Source: Actinocatenispora sp036503555
GTDB lineage: Bacteria; Actinomycetota; Actinomycetes; Mycobacteriales; Micromonosporaceae
DNA: 64,000 nt
Assembly: GCA_036503555.1 (NCBI GenBank)
Contig: DASXWQ010000085.1
Location: 62,001-126,000, forward strand
Reading direction: 5' to 3'
In this document: positions 25,569 through 34,369 of the stretch, one piece after another
Numbering within the stretch: the stretch's first letter is position 1
Layout: every line of letters starts with the position of its first letter
Made by a program: the position numbers and the translations under genes
Notes under the pieces: generated by a model
The model's input: the letters and a program-made list of their open reading frames with translations, nothing else
Told to the model about the DNA's origin: nothing
Database searches by the model: none

Positions 25569-26942
25569 ATGGCGGAGAACGTTCGACAGCTCGCCCGCGA
25601 GGCGCGCCGCGCCGTCCGGGAGGGTCCCGCGGGAATCGCCCGGCAGCAGCGCGCCCACCTGGCCGACCTGGTCGCGTACGCCCGCGCCCACTCGCCGTAC
25701 TACCGCGAGCTGTACCGGGGCCTGCCGGACCTGGTCGACGATCCGACGCTGCTTCCGGTCACCGACAAGACGAAGCTGATGGCCCGGTTCGACGACTGGG
25801 TGACCGACCGGGCGGTGACGCGGGAGAAGGTCGAGGCGTTCGTCGGCGACCCGGACCTCGTGGGGCACCGGTTCCTGGGCAGGTACCTGGCGGCCACGAC
25901 GTCCGGCACCAGCGGCGTACGCGGCCTTTTCCTGCTGGACGAGCGGAACATGAGCATGGAGACCGCGCTCGGGTCGCGCGCCAGCGGCATGCTGGCCGCC
26001 GGTGACGCGTTCCGCCTCCTTGCCCGCGGTGGCCGTACGGCCATCGTCACCGCGCCGGGCGGCCACTTCTTCACCGTGGCGGGGACGGCCCGGTTCCAGC
26101 TGGACCACCCGCGGATGGGCCGCAGGATGCGGGTCCTGTCGATCCGCCAACCGCTGGCGGAGCTGGTCGACGAGCTCAACCGGTTCAATCCCGCGGTGCT
26201 CAGCGGTTTCCTCGGGATGCTCACCGTACTGGCCGGGGAGCAGGAGGCCGGCCGGCTGCGGATCCGCCCCGCGTTGGTGATCCCCGGCGGCGAGACGTGC
26301 ACCATGGACCGCCGGGACCGGCTCGCCGCCACGTTCGGCGCCAAGGTCCGCACGGCGTACGCCGCCACCGAGTGCAGCTTCCTCGCCATCGGGTGCGCGC
26401 ACGGCTGGTACCACGTCTGCAGCGACTGGGCGGTCCTGGAGCCGGTCGACGCCGACCACCGCCCGACTCCGCCCGGCGAGCTGTCCCACACGGTCCTGCT
26501 CAGCAACCTCGCCAACCGGGTGCAGCCCTTCCTGCGGTACGACCTGGGCGACAGCATCCTGCTCCGCCCCGACCCGTGCCCGTGCGGCAACGTGTTCCCG
26601 GCGGTCCAGGTGCAGGGGCGCGCCGCCGACCTGCTCACGTTCCCCAGCGACCGTGGCGAGCCGGTCACCCTGTCACCCATGCTCTTCGGTACGTTGCTGG
26701 ACCGCGTCGGCGGGATCGGGCAGTACCAGGTCGTCCAGACCGCACCCGACGCGCTGCGCGTACGCCTGCAGCCCGCGGACGGCGCCGACGCCGACCAGGT
26801 GTGGCAGCGGGTACGCGAGGAGATCGCCCACCTGCTCGCCGAGCACAAGGCCACCGACGTCACGGTCGACCGTGCCAACGAGGCGCCGCGGCGGGAGCCC
26901 GGCGGCAAGTTCCGCCGGATCGTCCCGCTGCCCACGTCGTAG
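25569..26942 (+). CDS. PaaK-like adenylate-forming enzyme (phenylacetate-CoA ligase family)
   Basis: The 457-residue product has the PaaK/CapK layout: an N-terminal helical part with ADLVAYARAHSPYYRELY, the phosphate loop TTSGTSGVRG (about 112-121), a mid-region YAATECS, a zinc-like CPCG near 337-340 and a C-terminal RREPGGKFRR tail with the catalytic lysine. Family members activate aryl or other acids as adenylates for CoA or other transfer. It stands alone with its TetR, without other phenylacetate catabolic genes, so the substrate is open. Confidence 0.85.
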   Translation: MAENVRQLAREARRAVREGPAGIARQQRAHLADLVAYARAHSPYYRELYRGLPDLVDDPTLLPVTDKTKLMARFDDWVTDRAVTREKVEAFVGDPDLVGHRFLGRYLAATTSGTSGVRGLFLLDERNMSMETALGSRASGMLAAGDAFRLLARGGRTAIVTAPGGHFFTVAGTARFQLDHPRMGRRMRVLSIRQPLAELVDELNRFNPAVLSGFLGMLTVLAGEQEAGRLRIRPALVIPGGETCTMDRRDRLAATFGAKVRTAYAATECSFLAIGCAHGWYHVCSDWAVLEPVDADHRPTPPGELSHTVLLSNLANRVQPFLRYDLGDSILLRPDPCPCGNVFPAVQVQGRAADLLTFPSDRGEPVTLSPMLFGTLLDRVGGIGQYQVVQTAPDALRVRLQPADGADADQVWQRVREEIAHLLAEHKATDVTVDRANEAPRREPGGKFRRIVPLPTS

Positions 26943-26972
26943 CAGCACCGGGCCGCACGGTGGTGCGGTGGC

Positions 26973-27935
26973 TCAGCGGTCGGCGCCGAACGCCGCACGG
27001 TAGCGGCCGGGCGTGGTGCCGGTGCGCCGGGCGAACTGCTCGCGCAGCGCCAACGGGCTGCCGAACCCGCACCGGTGCGCGACCGTGGCGATCGGCAGAT
27101 CCGTTGCCTCCAACAGTTCCCGGGCCCGATGGACGCGTTGTTCGAGCAGCCACCTGGTCGGCGAGAGCCCCGTCTCGGCGCGGAACCGGCGCGTCAGCGT
27201 ACGCGCCGACATCCGGGCGTGGACCGCCATCGACGACAGCGAATGGGGTTCGGCGAGTCGCTCGGTCAGGTGCCGGCGGAGCGCGGCGAGGTCGTCGCCG
27301 GGTCGCCCCGGTACCGGGCGTTCGATGAACTGTGCCTGCCCGCCGTCCCGGTGCGGCGGCACCACCATCCGGCGTGCGGCGTGGTTCGCCGCGGCCACAC
27401 CCAGGTCGCGGCGTACCAGGTGCAGGCACATGTCGATTCCGGCGGCGAGGCCGGCGGAGGTGAGCACCGGGCCCTCGTCGACGTAGAGCACGTCGGGATC
27501 GACCCGCACCGCCGGGAACCGTTCCGCCAGCAGGTCGGCGTGCGCCCAGTGGGTCACCGCGCGCCGACCGTCCAGCAGGCCGGCGTCGGCGAGCGCGAAC
27601 GCACCCGTACAGATGGATGCGATCCGGCCGCCGCGGGCGTGAACCGATCGCAGCGCGGTCCGGACGGCCGGCGGCACCGGCTCGGTGATCCCGCCGAATC
27701 CGGGAACCACCACGGTGTCGGCCGCCGCCAACCCGGCCAGCCCGTGCTCGGCCACGAGCGGCACGCCGGCGTTGGTGGGGACCGGACCCGGCTCCACAGC
27801 ACAGACCCGCACCTCGTACCGGTCGTGGTCGGTGCGGCCGGGGAAGTCGCGCATGGTGCGGCCGAAGAGCTGCGTCGGGATCGCGAGGTCGAACAGGACG
27901 ACACGGGGCAGCGCCAGGACCGCGACGAGATGCAT
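26973..27935 (-). CDS. GlxA-type AraC regulator with DJ-1/PfpI domain
   Basis: The 320-residue product has an N-terminal DJ-1/PfpI-like domain (about 1-185) with DTVVVPGFGG and the nucleophile-elbow-like SICTGAFALADAGLL. A C-terminal AraC double helix-turn-helix follows (about 220-318), with ARTLTRRFRAETG and VAHRCGFGS. It is divergent from the MFS exporter at 28026, with a 90-base spacer, and is its probable regulator. Confidence 0.92.
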   Translation of the reverse strand: MHLVAVLALPRVVLFDLAIPTQLFGRTMRDFPGRTDHDRYEVRVCAVEPGPVPTNAGVPLVAEHGLAGLAAADTVVVPGFGGITEPVPPAVRTALRSVHARGGRIASICTGAFALADAGLLDGRRAVTHWAHADLLAERFPAVRVDPDVLYVDEGPVLTSAGLAAGIDMCLHLVRRDLGVAAANHAARRMVVPPHRDGGQAQFIERPVPGRPGDDLAALRRHLTERLAEPHSLSSMAVHARMSARTLTRRFRAETGLSPTRWLLEQRVHRARELLEATDLPIATVAHRCGFGSPLALREQFARRTGTTPGRYRAAFGADR

Positions 27936-28025
27936 GGCCCGAATCCTACCTGGGATGTCATTCCAGCCACTTTCCCGCGCATGACCTGCCACGGGAAGCT
28001 CGGACCGAGCAGAAGGGAACCCCGC

Positions 28026-29264
28026 GTGACGCACACCCGGACGACCGCGCCGGCCGCCTCGACGGCACGCCGCTACCGGCGGAACCTGACGATCCTCACC
28101 GTGGCCCAGGCGCTGTTCCTGTGCGGTACCAGCGTCGACCTCACCCTCACCGGGCTGGTCGGGTACCGGCTGGCACCGACCCCGGCGCTGGCCACCCTGC
28201 CCGCCGCCCTCATCACGGTGGTCACCCTGGTCGGTACCGGACCGGCCGCGGCACTGCTCGCCCGGTACGGCCGGAGGGTGGCCTTTCCGGCCGGCTCGGC
28301 CGCCGCGGCCGTCGGCGGGCTGCTCTCCGTCCTCGCCGTCAGTGTGGCCAGCTTCCCCCTGTTCTGCCTTGGCACCGCACTGGTCGGTGGTTACCAGGCC
28401 GCCGCCGGCTACTACAGCTACTCGGCCGCCGACGACGCGCCGGCCCAGCACCGGGGCAGGGCGGTGGGCACAGTGATGGTCGGTGGCGTGGCCGCCGCCG
28501 TGGTCGGCCCGTTCCTCGCCACCACCGGTGTCCACGTGCTGCCGGTCCCGTACGCCGGGGCGTACCTGATGGTCACGGTGCTGGCGCTGGTGTCGGCCGG
28601 TCTGCTGCGCCTGTTGCGGGAGAACCCGGGCCCGACGCCGCCCCGTACGGCGAAGGCCGGCACCGACGCCCGACCCCTGCGCAGGATCATGCGTACGCCG
28701 CGGTTCCTGGCCGGCGGCATCGGCGGTGCCGCGGCGTACCTGGTGATGTCGCTGCTGATGACGGCGGCGCCGATCGCCGCGGTCATGCACCACCACACGG
28801 TCGGGCAGGGCGCCACCGTCGTGCAGTGGCACCTGATCGGGATGTTCGTGCCCGGCCTGGTCAGCGGGTACCTCGTGCAGTGGCTGCGCCCCGCGCCGGT
28901 ACTGGTCGGCGGGATCGTCCTGGTCGCGGCCGGTGCGGTCGCCGCCACCTCGGGTACGAGTGTGTCCGCGTTCATGGCCGCGCTGATCCTGGTCGGCGTC
29001 GGGTGGAACCTGATGTTCGTCGCGGCCACCACGCTGGTCGTCGCCGCCTACCGGCCGAGCGAACGGGTACGCACGCAGACCGCGGCGCAGACCATGGCCC
29101 GGGTCGCCTCCGCCGTCGGCTCGTTGTCGGCCGGCGGGCTGCTCGCCACCCTCGGCTGGCACCGTACGGCCCTGTTGTGCCTGGTCCCGCTCGGTCTCGC
29201 CGCCGTCTGTCTCGTACCGGCGGTCCGCTCCCGCGCACCCGAACCGGCCGAGGCCAGCGCGTAG
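28026..29264 (+). CDS. MFS transporter
   Basis: The 412-residue product has about twelve helices. Helix-loop features typical of MFS drug exporters are visible: an ARYGRR loop after helix 2, a central cytoplasmic loop with RENPGPTPPRTAKAG and a repeat of the fold in the second half. The GTG start has an AAGGGAA box. Its divergent GlxA-type regulator suggests inducible export of a small molecule. The substrate is unknown. Confidence 0.88.
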   Translation: MTHTRTTAPAASTARRYRRNLTILTVAQALFLCGTSVDLTLTGLVGYRLAPTPALATLPAALITVVTLVGTGPAAALLARYGRRVAFPAGSAAAAVGGLLSVLAVSVASFPLFCLGTALVGGYQAAAGYYSYSAADDAPAQHRGRAVGTVMVGGVAAAVVGPFLATTGVHVLPVPYAGAYLMVTVLALVSAGLLRLLRENPGPTPPRTAKAGTDARPLRRIMRTPRFLAGGIGGAAAYLVMSLLMTAAPIAAVMHHHTVGQGATVVQWHLIGMFVPGLVSGYLVQWLRPAPVLVGGIVLVAAGAVAATSGTSVSAFMAALILVGVGWNLMFVAATTLVVAAYRPSERVRTQTAAQTMARVASAVGSLSAGGLLATLGWHRTALLCLVPLGLAAVCLVPAVRSRAPEPAEASA

Positions 29265-29337
29265 GCCCGGAGTCCGGGCACCGGCGTCGCGGCGGACGGC
29301 GCCGCCGCGGCCCAGCCCGACGAACTGGCCGCCCGCA

Positions 29338-29375
29338 CCTGACGCGGGCGGCAGCCCGTCGGGCCCCGCGTCAGG
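29338..29375. terminator. hairpin between convergent genes
   Basis: CCTGACGCGGG at 29338-29348 pairs perfectly with CCCGCGTCAGG at 29365-29375, with a 16-base loop that can form a smaller stem. It lies between the MFS gene and the stop of the secreted-protein gene, and can serve as a two-way terminator. There is no T tract, as is usual in actinomycetes. Confidence 0.65.
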
Positions 29376-29802
29376 CCGCGCTCTCGGTGAACCAGTCGGA
29401 GCAGGTACCGCTGACGTAGCTCCGGCTGCTGTACTCACCGAGGCAGACCCGGTACTTGATCCAGCCGTTCTCGGGGATGTCCATGTTGTGGTCGAGCCGG
29501 GTACCGGCGCCGTAGTGGTTCCAGGCCTCGTTGTCCTGCGACGGGGTGTCGGACCGGGCGTAGTCGGCCACCACCGAGTGGCCGTCCGCCAGGTTGTCCC
29601 ACACGTACAGGTGGTCGCCGTCGCGCAGGAACGCCGCCGCGCCCCGGCAACTGCCGTCGTTCACGTTGCCGACGTACGTGCAGATGTCGCCGTCGTGGAA
29701 GCCCGAGCTCTCCCAGGTGTCGGCGAGGGCCGGGGTGGCGAACAGCAGCGCCATGGTGGCGCCGACGGCGCCGGCGGCCAGTGCTCCCGCGAGTCGTCGC
29801 AT
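29371..29802 (-). CDS. small secreted protein with two predicted disulfides
   Basis: The 143-residue product has a Sec signal peptide (MRRLAGALAAGAVGATMALL, cleavage after ALA near residue 27). The mature domain of about 115 residues contains four cysteines (DICTYV, GSCRGA, RVCLGE, GTCSDW) and is aromatic- and aspartate-rich. Similar small extracellular proteins of unknown function occur in Streptomyces. The ATG at 29802 is chosen because the signal peptide begins there. It is a monocistronic gene ending in a shared hairpin. Confidence 0.78.
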   Translation of the reverse strand: MRRLAGALAAGAVGATMALLFATPALADTWESSGFHDGDICTYVGNVNDGSCRGAAAFLRDGDHLYVWDNLADGHSVVADYARSDTPSQDNEAWNHYGAGTRLDHNMDIPENGWIKYRVCLGEYSSRSYVSGTCSDWFTESAA

Positions 29803-30072
29803 CGGTTTCCTCCGGTCGTGGTTGGGGACTGCCACTTCGAACGCGGATCCGGCGGCCACCGGTGGTGCCCGGTGCACCGGTCCGCGAGGCCCCCGCGCCG
29901 CCGATGCACACCGGTTCCGCGATCCGCGCCGACGACTCGGGGAAGCAGGAGACTACGACCGTCGAGGTGCCGCGTACAGAATCCAACTGCACGGTGAGAT
30001 GGCTCAACGGCAACGATCTGCTGCGTGAGTGGAGCTGCCCGCGGTGGAACGCCGAGCGGCGCCGCGCCCGGT

Positions 30073-30660
30073 TCAGGCGGAGGACAGGGTGGCGAGGTAG
30101 GCGTCGAGGAGCGCGACCTGGCGCCGTGGCGGGAACGCCCGCGGCTCGAACAGTGCCTGTACCACCAGGCCGAGCACGAAGGACTGGGCGCCGGCGGCGA
30201 TGTCCGCCGGGTCCCCGGCGACGAGCTCGCCGCGCTGTTGCGCGGCGGCGACCAGGTCGCGCAGCGTGTCGCGGCTTCGGGCGTACCGCCGGGCGTGGTC
30301 GTGGCTCAGGCCGGGGTCGGCGAGCGCGGGATCCCAGGAGGAGACCCAGATCCGGTTGCTGGTGGCCGCCTCGGCGGTCAGCGGCAGGACGTCCAGCAGG
30401 GCCACCCGCAGCGCCGACCGGTCGTCGTCGGCGACCCGCCGGGTACGGCCGTTGGTGCGCTGTTCGAGCAGGTCGAGGGCGTGCGCGACGAGGTCGCGTT
30501 TGGTGGGGAAGTAGTGGGTGAGCAGGCCGGTGGTGGCACCGAGCTCGGCGGCGACGGCGCGCAGGGTCAGACCGCCGAAACCGTGCGCGTCGAGTACCCG
30601 CCAGACCGCCTCGGACGCGTCGCGCCGGCGGGCCTCGTGGTCCCCCTTCGTACGTGTCAT
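30073..30660 (-). CDS. TetR/AcrR family regulator
   Basis: The 195-residue product has an N-terminal helix-turn-helix (LRAVAAELGATTGLLTHYFPTK) and a helical C-terminal domain ending in QVALLDAYLATLSSA. The ligand is unknown. It is divergent from the GNAT gene with a 46-base spacer, so one operator can control both. Confidence 0.92.
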   Translation of the reverse strand: MTRTKGDHEARRRDASEAVWRVLDAHGFGGLTLRAVAAELGATTGLLTHYFPTKRDLVAHALDLLEQRTNGRTRRVADDDRSALRVALLDVLPLTAEAATSNRIWVSSWDPALADPGLSHDHARRYARSRDTLRDLVAAAQQRGELVAGDPADIAAGAQSFVLGLVVQALFEPRAFPPRRQVALLDAYLATLSSA

Positions 30661-30668
30661 GCTGCTAG

Positions 30669-30680
30669 GTTAGTCATAAC
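30669..30680. promoter_or_regulatory. possible operator between tetR and GNAT genes
   Basis: GTTAGTCATAAC has inverted GTTA/TAAC arms in the middle of an AT-rich 46-base divergent spacer. The position fits a TetR operator. The arms are short, so this is tentative. Confidence 0.35.
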
Positions 30681-30706
30681 AGTTGTTGTGCGAATGAGGG
30701 GTCAGT

Positions 30707-31267
30707 ATGTTCGCCGTTCCGTTGCGGGACAACGCAAGCCTTCGGCCACTGGAGAGCTGGCACGCCGAGGAGTTCGCCGCGCACCTGGACCGGGCCCGTG
30801 CGTACATCCGGCCGTGGGTCGGGGCGGGGTTCGTCACCGAGGACCTCGACGGCGCGCGGGCCACGCTCCGCCGGTACGCCGAACGGCAGGCAGCGGACGG
30901 TGCCCGGCTCTACGGCATCTGGCTCGACGGCACGTTGGTGGGCGGCGTGATGTTCACGGCGTTCGACGCGGTCTCGGGGTGGTGTGAGGTCGGGTGCTGG
31001 CTGGAGCCGGCGGCCGAGGGCCACGGCCTGGTCACGCGGGCGTGCGGTGTCCTGCTGGACTGGGCGTTCGACGTCCGGGGGCTGCATCGGGCCGAGTGGC
31101 ACTGCCGGGCCGACAACGAGCGCAGTTCCGCGGTGGCCGACCGGCTCGGCATGACGATGGAGGGGGTGCGGCGCGCGGCGTGGCCGTACGACGGCGCCCG
31201 GTACGACAAGCAGGTGTGGGCCGTCCTCGCCCCCGAATGGCGCGGACGGCGGCGCCGCGCGTCGTGA
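30707..31267 (+). CDS. GNAT family acetyltransferase (RimJ/RimL-like)
   Basis: The 186-residue product has the RimL-type order: SLRPLESWHAEEF at the start, a central strand pair with YGIWLDGTLVGGVMF, the acetyl-CoA loop around EGHGLVTRACG and a C-terminal NERSSAVADRLGMTMEGV. These enzymes acetylate protein N-termini or small molecules. The divergent TetR gene suggests it acts on a small molecule that the regulator senses. Confidence 0.88.
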   Translation: MFAVPLRDNASLRPLESWHAEEFAAHLDRARAYIRPWVGAGFVTEDLDGARATLRRYAERQAADGARLYGIWLDGTLVGGVMFTAFDAVSGWCEVGCWLEPAAEGHGLVTRACGVLLDWAFDVRGLHRAEWHCRADNERSSAVADRLGMTMEGVRRAAWPYDGARYDKQVWAVLAPEWRGRRRRAS

Positions 31268-31363
31268 CCCGGTGCGGTTCCGGGCGTACTGCGATGGATG
31301 TCGACAATGCGCGGGTTGTCAAGGGGAAGCGAGGTTAAACACTCCACGGTCAACGGTCATACC

Positions 31364-31402
31364 GAAGTCGTCGATGAGCACTTAACGTAATCGTGTGACT
31401 TC
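31364..31402. promoter_or_regulatory. spaced inverted repeat upstream of the orphan LuxR gene
   Basis: GAAGTC at 31364-31369 and GACTTC at 31397-31402 are inverted arms around a 27-base, comparatively AT-rich centre containing CACTTAACGTAATCGTG. The region 31300-31410 is the most AT-rich stretch nearby and must hold the promoter of the LuxR-led unit. Whether the arms bind a protein is unknown. Confidence 0.35.
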
Positions 31403-31488
31403 TCTCAGTTGCATTGAGTGGGATCGCGCCGATCCCGCTCCGGTGCGGACCCGCCGGTCGCGGGCCGTACGGCCGGAAGACCGGGACC

Positions 31489-32172
31489 GTGCGGTCCACC
31501 CGTGCCCCGTCCGCGGACGATGAGCCCGCCAGACGGCAGGCGGCACCCGAGGTGGTGCTGCTCTGCCGCGGGTACCCGCTCGCCGAGGCGCTGGAGTGCG
31601 GTCTGCGCCTGCGCGGATGGGACACGATCCTGGTCGGGCAGTCGTCGGACCCGTCGGTACGCGGCGCCCGCCTGACCGTCCTCGTCGAGGACGAGGACGG
31701 GGCGCTGCCCGCCTCGGCGGGGCCGGGGCGGGTCGTGGCGGTCGCCGGGATCGGCGCGGTGGACGCCCTGCTGTCCGCGGTCTCGGCCGGGGGCACCGCG
31801 GTCAACGCGCACCTGCCGTTCCGCTTCCTGTTGGCGGAGGTGCACGCCGCGTTGTCGGTTGCCGCACCGACCCCGGCACAGTGCCGGCGGAGCCTGGCCG
31901 ACCTGCGCGCGCGGGCGGCGGCCGCGCGCCGTTTCTGGACCCTGACCGAACGGGAACGGGCAATCCTGTTCGACATCGCCGCCGGGCTGCGAGCGGACGT
32001 CATCGCGCAACGCCACACCGTTTCCCTGGCGACCGTACGCAGCCAGATCGCCTCGGTTCTGCACAAGCTCGGCGTGCGATCGCAGACGGCTGCCGTCGCG
32101 CTCGTTCTCACGGCCTGCCCGGATCGGCGGGTGACCGATCCCCTCTGGAAACTTCATCAAAATTACCAATGA
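31489..32172 (+). CDS. orphan LuxR-family regulator with degenerate receiver-like domain
   Basis: The roughly 227-residue product has an N-terminal alpha/beta domain (about 20-125: VVLLCRGYPLAEALECGLR, then RVVAVAGIGAVDALL) that looks like a receiver but lacks the conserved acidic pair and a clear phospho-acceptor. A C-terminal LuxR helix-turn-helix follows (about 155-215: LTERERAILFDIAAGL, then SLATVRSQIASVLHKLG). No kinase gene is near. The GTG at 31489 is preferred; a TTG at 31414 would add 25 low-complexity residues. It precedes two unknown genes in the same direction and is the probable regulator of that unit. Confidence 0.8.
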   Translation: MRSTRAPSADDEPARRQAAPEVVLLCRGYPLAEALECGLRLRGWDTILVGQSSDPSVRGARLTVLVEDEDGALPASAGPGRVVAVAGIGAVDALLSAVSAGGTAVNAHLPFRFLLAEVHAALSVAAPTPAQCRRSLADLRARAAAARRFWTLTERERAILFDIAAGLRADVIAQRHTVSLATVRSQIASVLHKLGVRSQTAAVALVLTACPDRRVTDPLWKLHQNYQ

Positions 32173-32236
32173 TTCGATCATTGCCGTGGCTGGACGATGG
32201 TGCCGTCCTCAGAAGACCTTCGAGTACGGAGGGGAA

Positions 32237-32806
32237 ATGACCACCATCAATGTGGATCAGTTCGGTCGGGCCGTCATCGACTGGGCCGGGAGACGGGGCG
32301 GCCAGTTCGCTTCGAACTGGCCGGTGAAGGGCGGTTGGGAGGGTTGGATCCAGGTGGATCTGACCGCGCACATTCTCTCGGCCGACTCCGCCATCGACAT
32401 CCTGCGCGAGCAACCGGTGTTCGCCAACTCCCGGCAGCGCTGCGATCTGCTCCTCAACACCAACCAGATGCCGGCCCACCAGATCGTGGTGGAACTCAAG
32501 GCGCAGTCGTTCGACAACCGCGACCGGTTCATCACCGGGGTGGAGAGCGACCTCGACAAGTTCAACACCCTCGACTACGCGTACCAGCGTTCGACCTGCG
32601 TCATGCTCGCCATGCCGTTCAGCCCGGAGAGCCTCGCGGAACTGCTCGGGGTCGAACGCAGCGGCCACCGCATCTTCCAGACCATCTTCATCGGCGAGGT
32701 GGCCTGCGCCGTGGCCATCCGGACGGCCGATCACGGCTGGCTCAGTCCGAACCAGGTTCCCGCCCCCCAGGCGACCGGCGTCCTCACCACGCCCGTCCTT
32801 CCCTAG
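32237..32806 (+). CDS. unknown protein with PD-(D/E)XK-nuclease-like residue pattern
   Basis: The 189-residue soluble product has a strong GGAGGGGAA ribosome site. No named family was recognised. A helix with acidic residues (GGWEGWIQVDLTAH, about 31-44) is followed by RCDLLLN near 67-73 and IVVELKAQS near 83-91. An Asp on one strand followed by Glu-x-Lys on the next, after an N-terminal helix with Glu or Asp, is the core pattern of the PD-(D/E)XK superfamily. The next helix (GVESDLDKFNTLDYAY) and strand (STCVMLAMPF) fit that fold too. This is inference from pattern only. It lies 64 bases after the LuxR gene and 39 before the next gene. Confidence 0.7.
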   Translation: MTTINVDQFGRAVIDWAGRRGGQFASNWPVKGGWEGWIQVDLTAHILSADSAIDILREQPVFANSRQRCDLLLNTNQMPAHQIVVELKAQSFDNRDRFITGVESDLDKFNTLDYAYQRSTCVMLAMPFSPESLAELLGVERSGHRIFQTIFIGEVACAVAIRTADHGWLSPNQVPAPQATGVLTTPVLP

Positions 32807-32845
32807 CGCACGGACATTCCTCCAGTACCGGAAAGGGACACGGCA

Positions 32846-33691
32846 ATGACGAGCATCCTGACCCCCGAACACACTGCCGACGAGCGGAAACTGGCGATCC
32901 TCCAGGCGTCGAGCTATCTCGACTCGCTGAACATGGCCGGTGAGTACGACCCGAACATCGCCGACAAGGACGGCCTGGTCACCTACATCAACGCCACCAC
33001 CAACGAACCGCCGCCCGAACTCATCGAGGAGCGCAAGAAGGTCTCCCAGATCCTGGAGGGGCTGACCGGAATCGTCACCGCCGCGGTGCTGGCCACCGCG
33101 GGGGAGGACGACAAGGCGAAGCACCGCCCCGATCTCTGGAAGGACCCGGTGATGTACGGTCTGTCGCCGTTCATCAGCGGCTACCAGTCCGAGACCACCG
33201 AGTACCACCGAACGGTGCAGGGAGTGGAGGTCGCCACCCAGTTCCTGAACATCCTGATGGCCGCGGTCGTGGACCAGGGCGCGGCGTTGTCGGCCTTCGC
33301 GAAATTCCTGGAGGGTCAGGGCGCGACGATCAAGCTGAAGGGCTCGAACACCGAGGAAGGCTACAAGTACGCGTGCATCGGGATGGTGCACGAACTGTTC
33401 CAGGTGGAGAACGAAGAATGGATCTACACCCCGAAGATCCGCATGTACTTCACCGAGTTCACGCGGAAGACGTTCAACATCACCAGTAGCTGCGCGTCGT
33501 ACCAGAAGATCTCGTTCGACTTCAAGGTCCAGAAGTTCGTCGTGCCGTTCAAGATCGAGACCTGGCGACAGGACCAGGGCTTCCGTACCCAGGTCGACGA
33601 CTTCATCAAGAAGTACACGAAGGCGCAGATCGGCCGGTCCGAGAACTACTTCGACAAGGTGTTCCAGTCCAGCCCGGCCCCGGCCTTCTGA
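32846..33691 (+). CDS. unknown 281-residue protein
   Basis: No family was recognised. The start follows GGAAAGGGA. There is no signal peptide. The N-terminal half is helical, with two amphipathic to hydrophobic helices (QILEGLTGIVTAAVLATAG near 68-86 and TQFLNILMAAVVDQGAALS near 131-149). The C-terminal half alternates long charged strands (WIYTPKIRMYFTEFTRKTF, KISFDFKVQKFVVPFKIETW). The mix of a helical bundle able to meet a membrane and a strand-rich end is seen in some pore-forming or effector proteins, but that is speculation. The gene is richer in lysine, isoleucine, phenylalanine and asparagine codons than its neighbours. Confidence 0.75.
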   Translation: MTSILTPEHTADERKLAILQASSYLDSLNMAGEYDPNIADKDGLVTYINATTNEPPPELIEERKKVSQILEGLTGIVTAAVLATAGEDDKAKHRPDLWKDPVMYGLSPFISGYQSETTEYHRTVQGVEVATQFLNILMAAVVDQGAALSAFAKFLEGQGATIKLKGSNTEEGYKYACIGMVHELFQVENEEWIYTPKIRMYFTEFTRKTFNITSSCASYQKISFDFKVQKFVVPFKIETWRQDQGFRTQVDDFIKKYTKAQIGRSENYFDKVFQSSPAPAF

Positions 33692-33718
33692 CCCGTACCG
33701 ATCGCGAGCGGCACCCAC

Positions 33719-33747
33719 CCGGACAGCGCGGCCCCCGCGCTGTCCGG
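33719..33747 (+). terminator. strong hairpin terminator
   Basis: CCGGACAGCGCGG and CCGCGCTGTCCGG form a perfect 13-base stem with a 3-base loop, 28 bases after the stop of the unknown gene at 32846. It closes the LuxR-led unit. No T tract follows. Confidence 0.8.
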
Positions 33748-33806
33748 CTGGTCGTCCCGCGGGCCGGGGACGCGGGTGGCTCGCCAGGGGGAGGGGCGTC
33801 GGCGGC

Positions 33807-34355
33807 GTGTGCCGGAACATCGTGGGCATGCAGGTCATCACCGGAACGGCGGCCCACCGGCCCGCGGCGTACGTCGCGTTCGGCTGGGTGCTGGCGTTCC
33901 TTGCCTGGCACGTCGTCTGGGCCGTCACCGGGCTCGGATTCCCGCAGCCGTCGGACCACCACGGCGCCGCCCTGATCCTCATGTGGGGTTTCCAGGCCGT
34001 GGTCGTCGTGATGGTGGTCGTCGGGACCGCGCTGCCGCTGGCGCTCGCGCGGCCCTGGGGCCGACGCGTGCCGCGGTGGATGCTCCTGTCGACGGCCTGG
34101 ACCGGGTGCGCGCTGCTCGCCGTGCGCGGGGTCGCGGGCGCCGGCGACGACGTCGTACGCGCGGCCGGGTACGCCCGCGGGCTCACCGGGATGACGACCG
34201 CGCAGGTGCTGGGCACGGCGCAGCCGTCGGCCTGGATGTCGTTCGCGAGTACGGCGACCGACGTGTTGTTTCTCGCCGGCGGCGTGGCGTTCGGCCTCGC
34301 CGCCCTGACGTACCAGCGCGCCGTTCCGCGTCGCCGCGACCCAACCCGCCGCTGA
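33807..34355 (+). CDS. small integral membrane protein (DUF3995-like)
   Basis: The 182-residue product has four predicted helices (about 21-41, 57-79, 90-107 and 147-166). The first contains FGWVLAFLAWHVVWAVTG, which resembles the helix-histidine-tryptophan pattern of DUF3995. The GTG at 33807 has a GGGGAGGGG run about 12 bases upstream; an ATG at 33828 is the alternative. It is convergent with the HxlR gene, only 14 bases apart. Function unknown. Confidence 0.65.
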   Translation: MCRNIVGMQVITGTAAHRPAAYVAFGWVLAFLAWHVVWAVTGLGFPQPSDHHGAALILMWGFQAVVVVMVVVGTALPLALARPWGRRVPRWMLLSTAWTGCALLAVRGVAGAGDDVVRAAGYARGLTGMTTAQVLGTAQPSAWMSFASTATDVLFLAGGVAFGLAALTYQRAVPRRRDPTRR

Positions 34356-34369
34356 CCGACGGGGTGCGG

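Noticed and set aside
26973..29438. An 821-codon - strand frame
   Set aside because: Real coding sequence is the GlxA-type regulator ending at 27935. Upstream the frame is antisense to the MFS gene.
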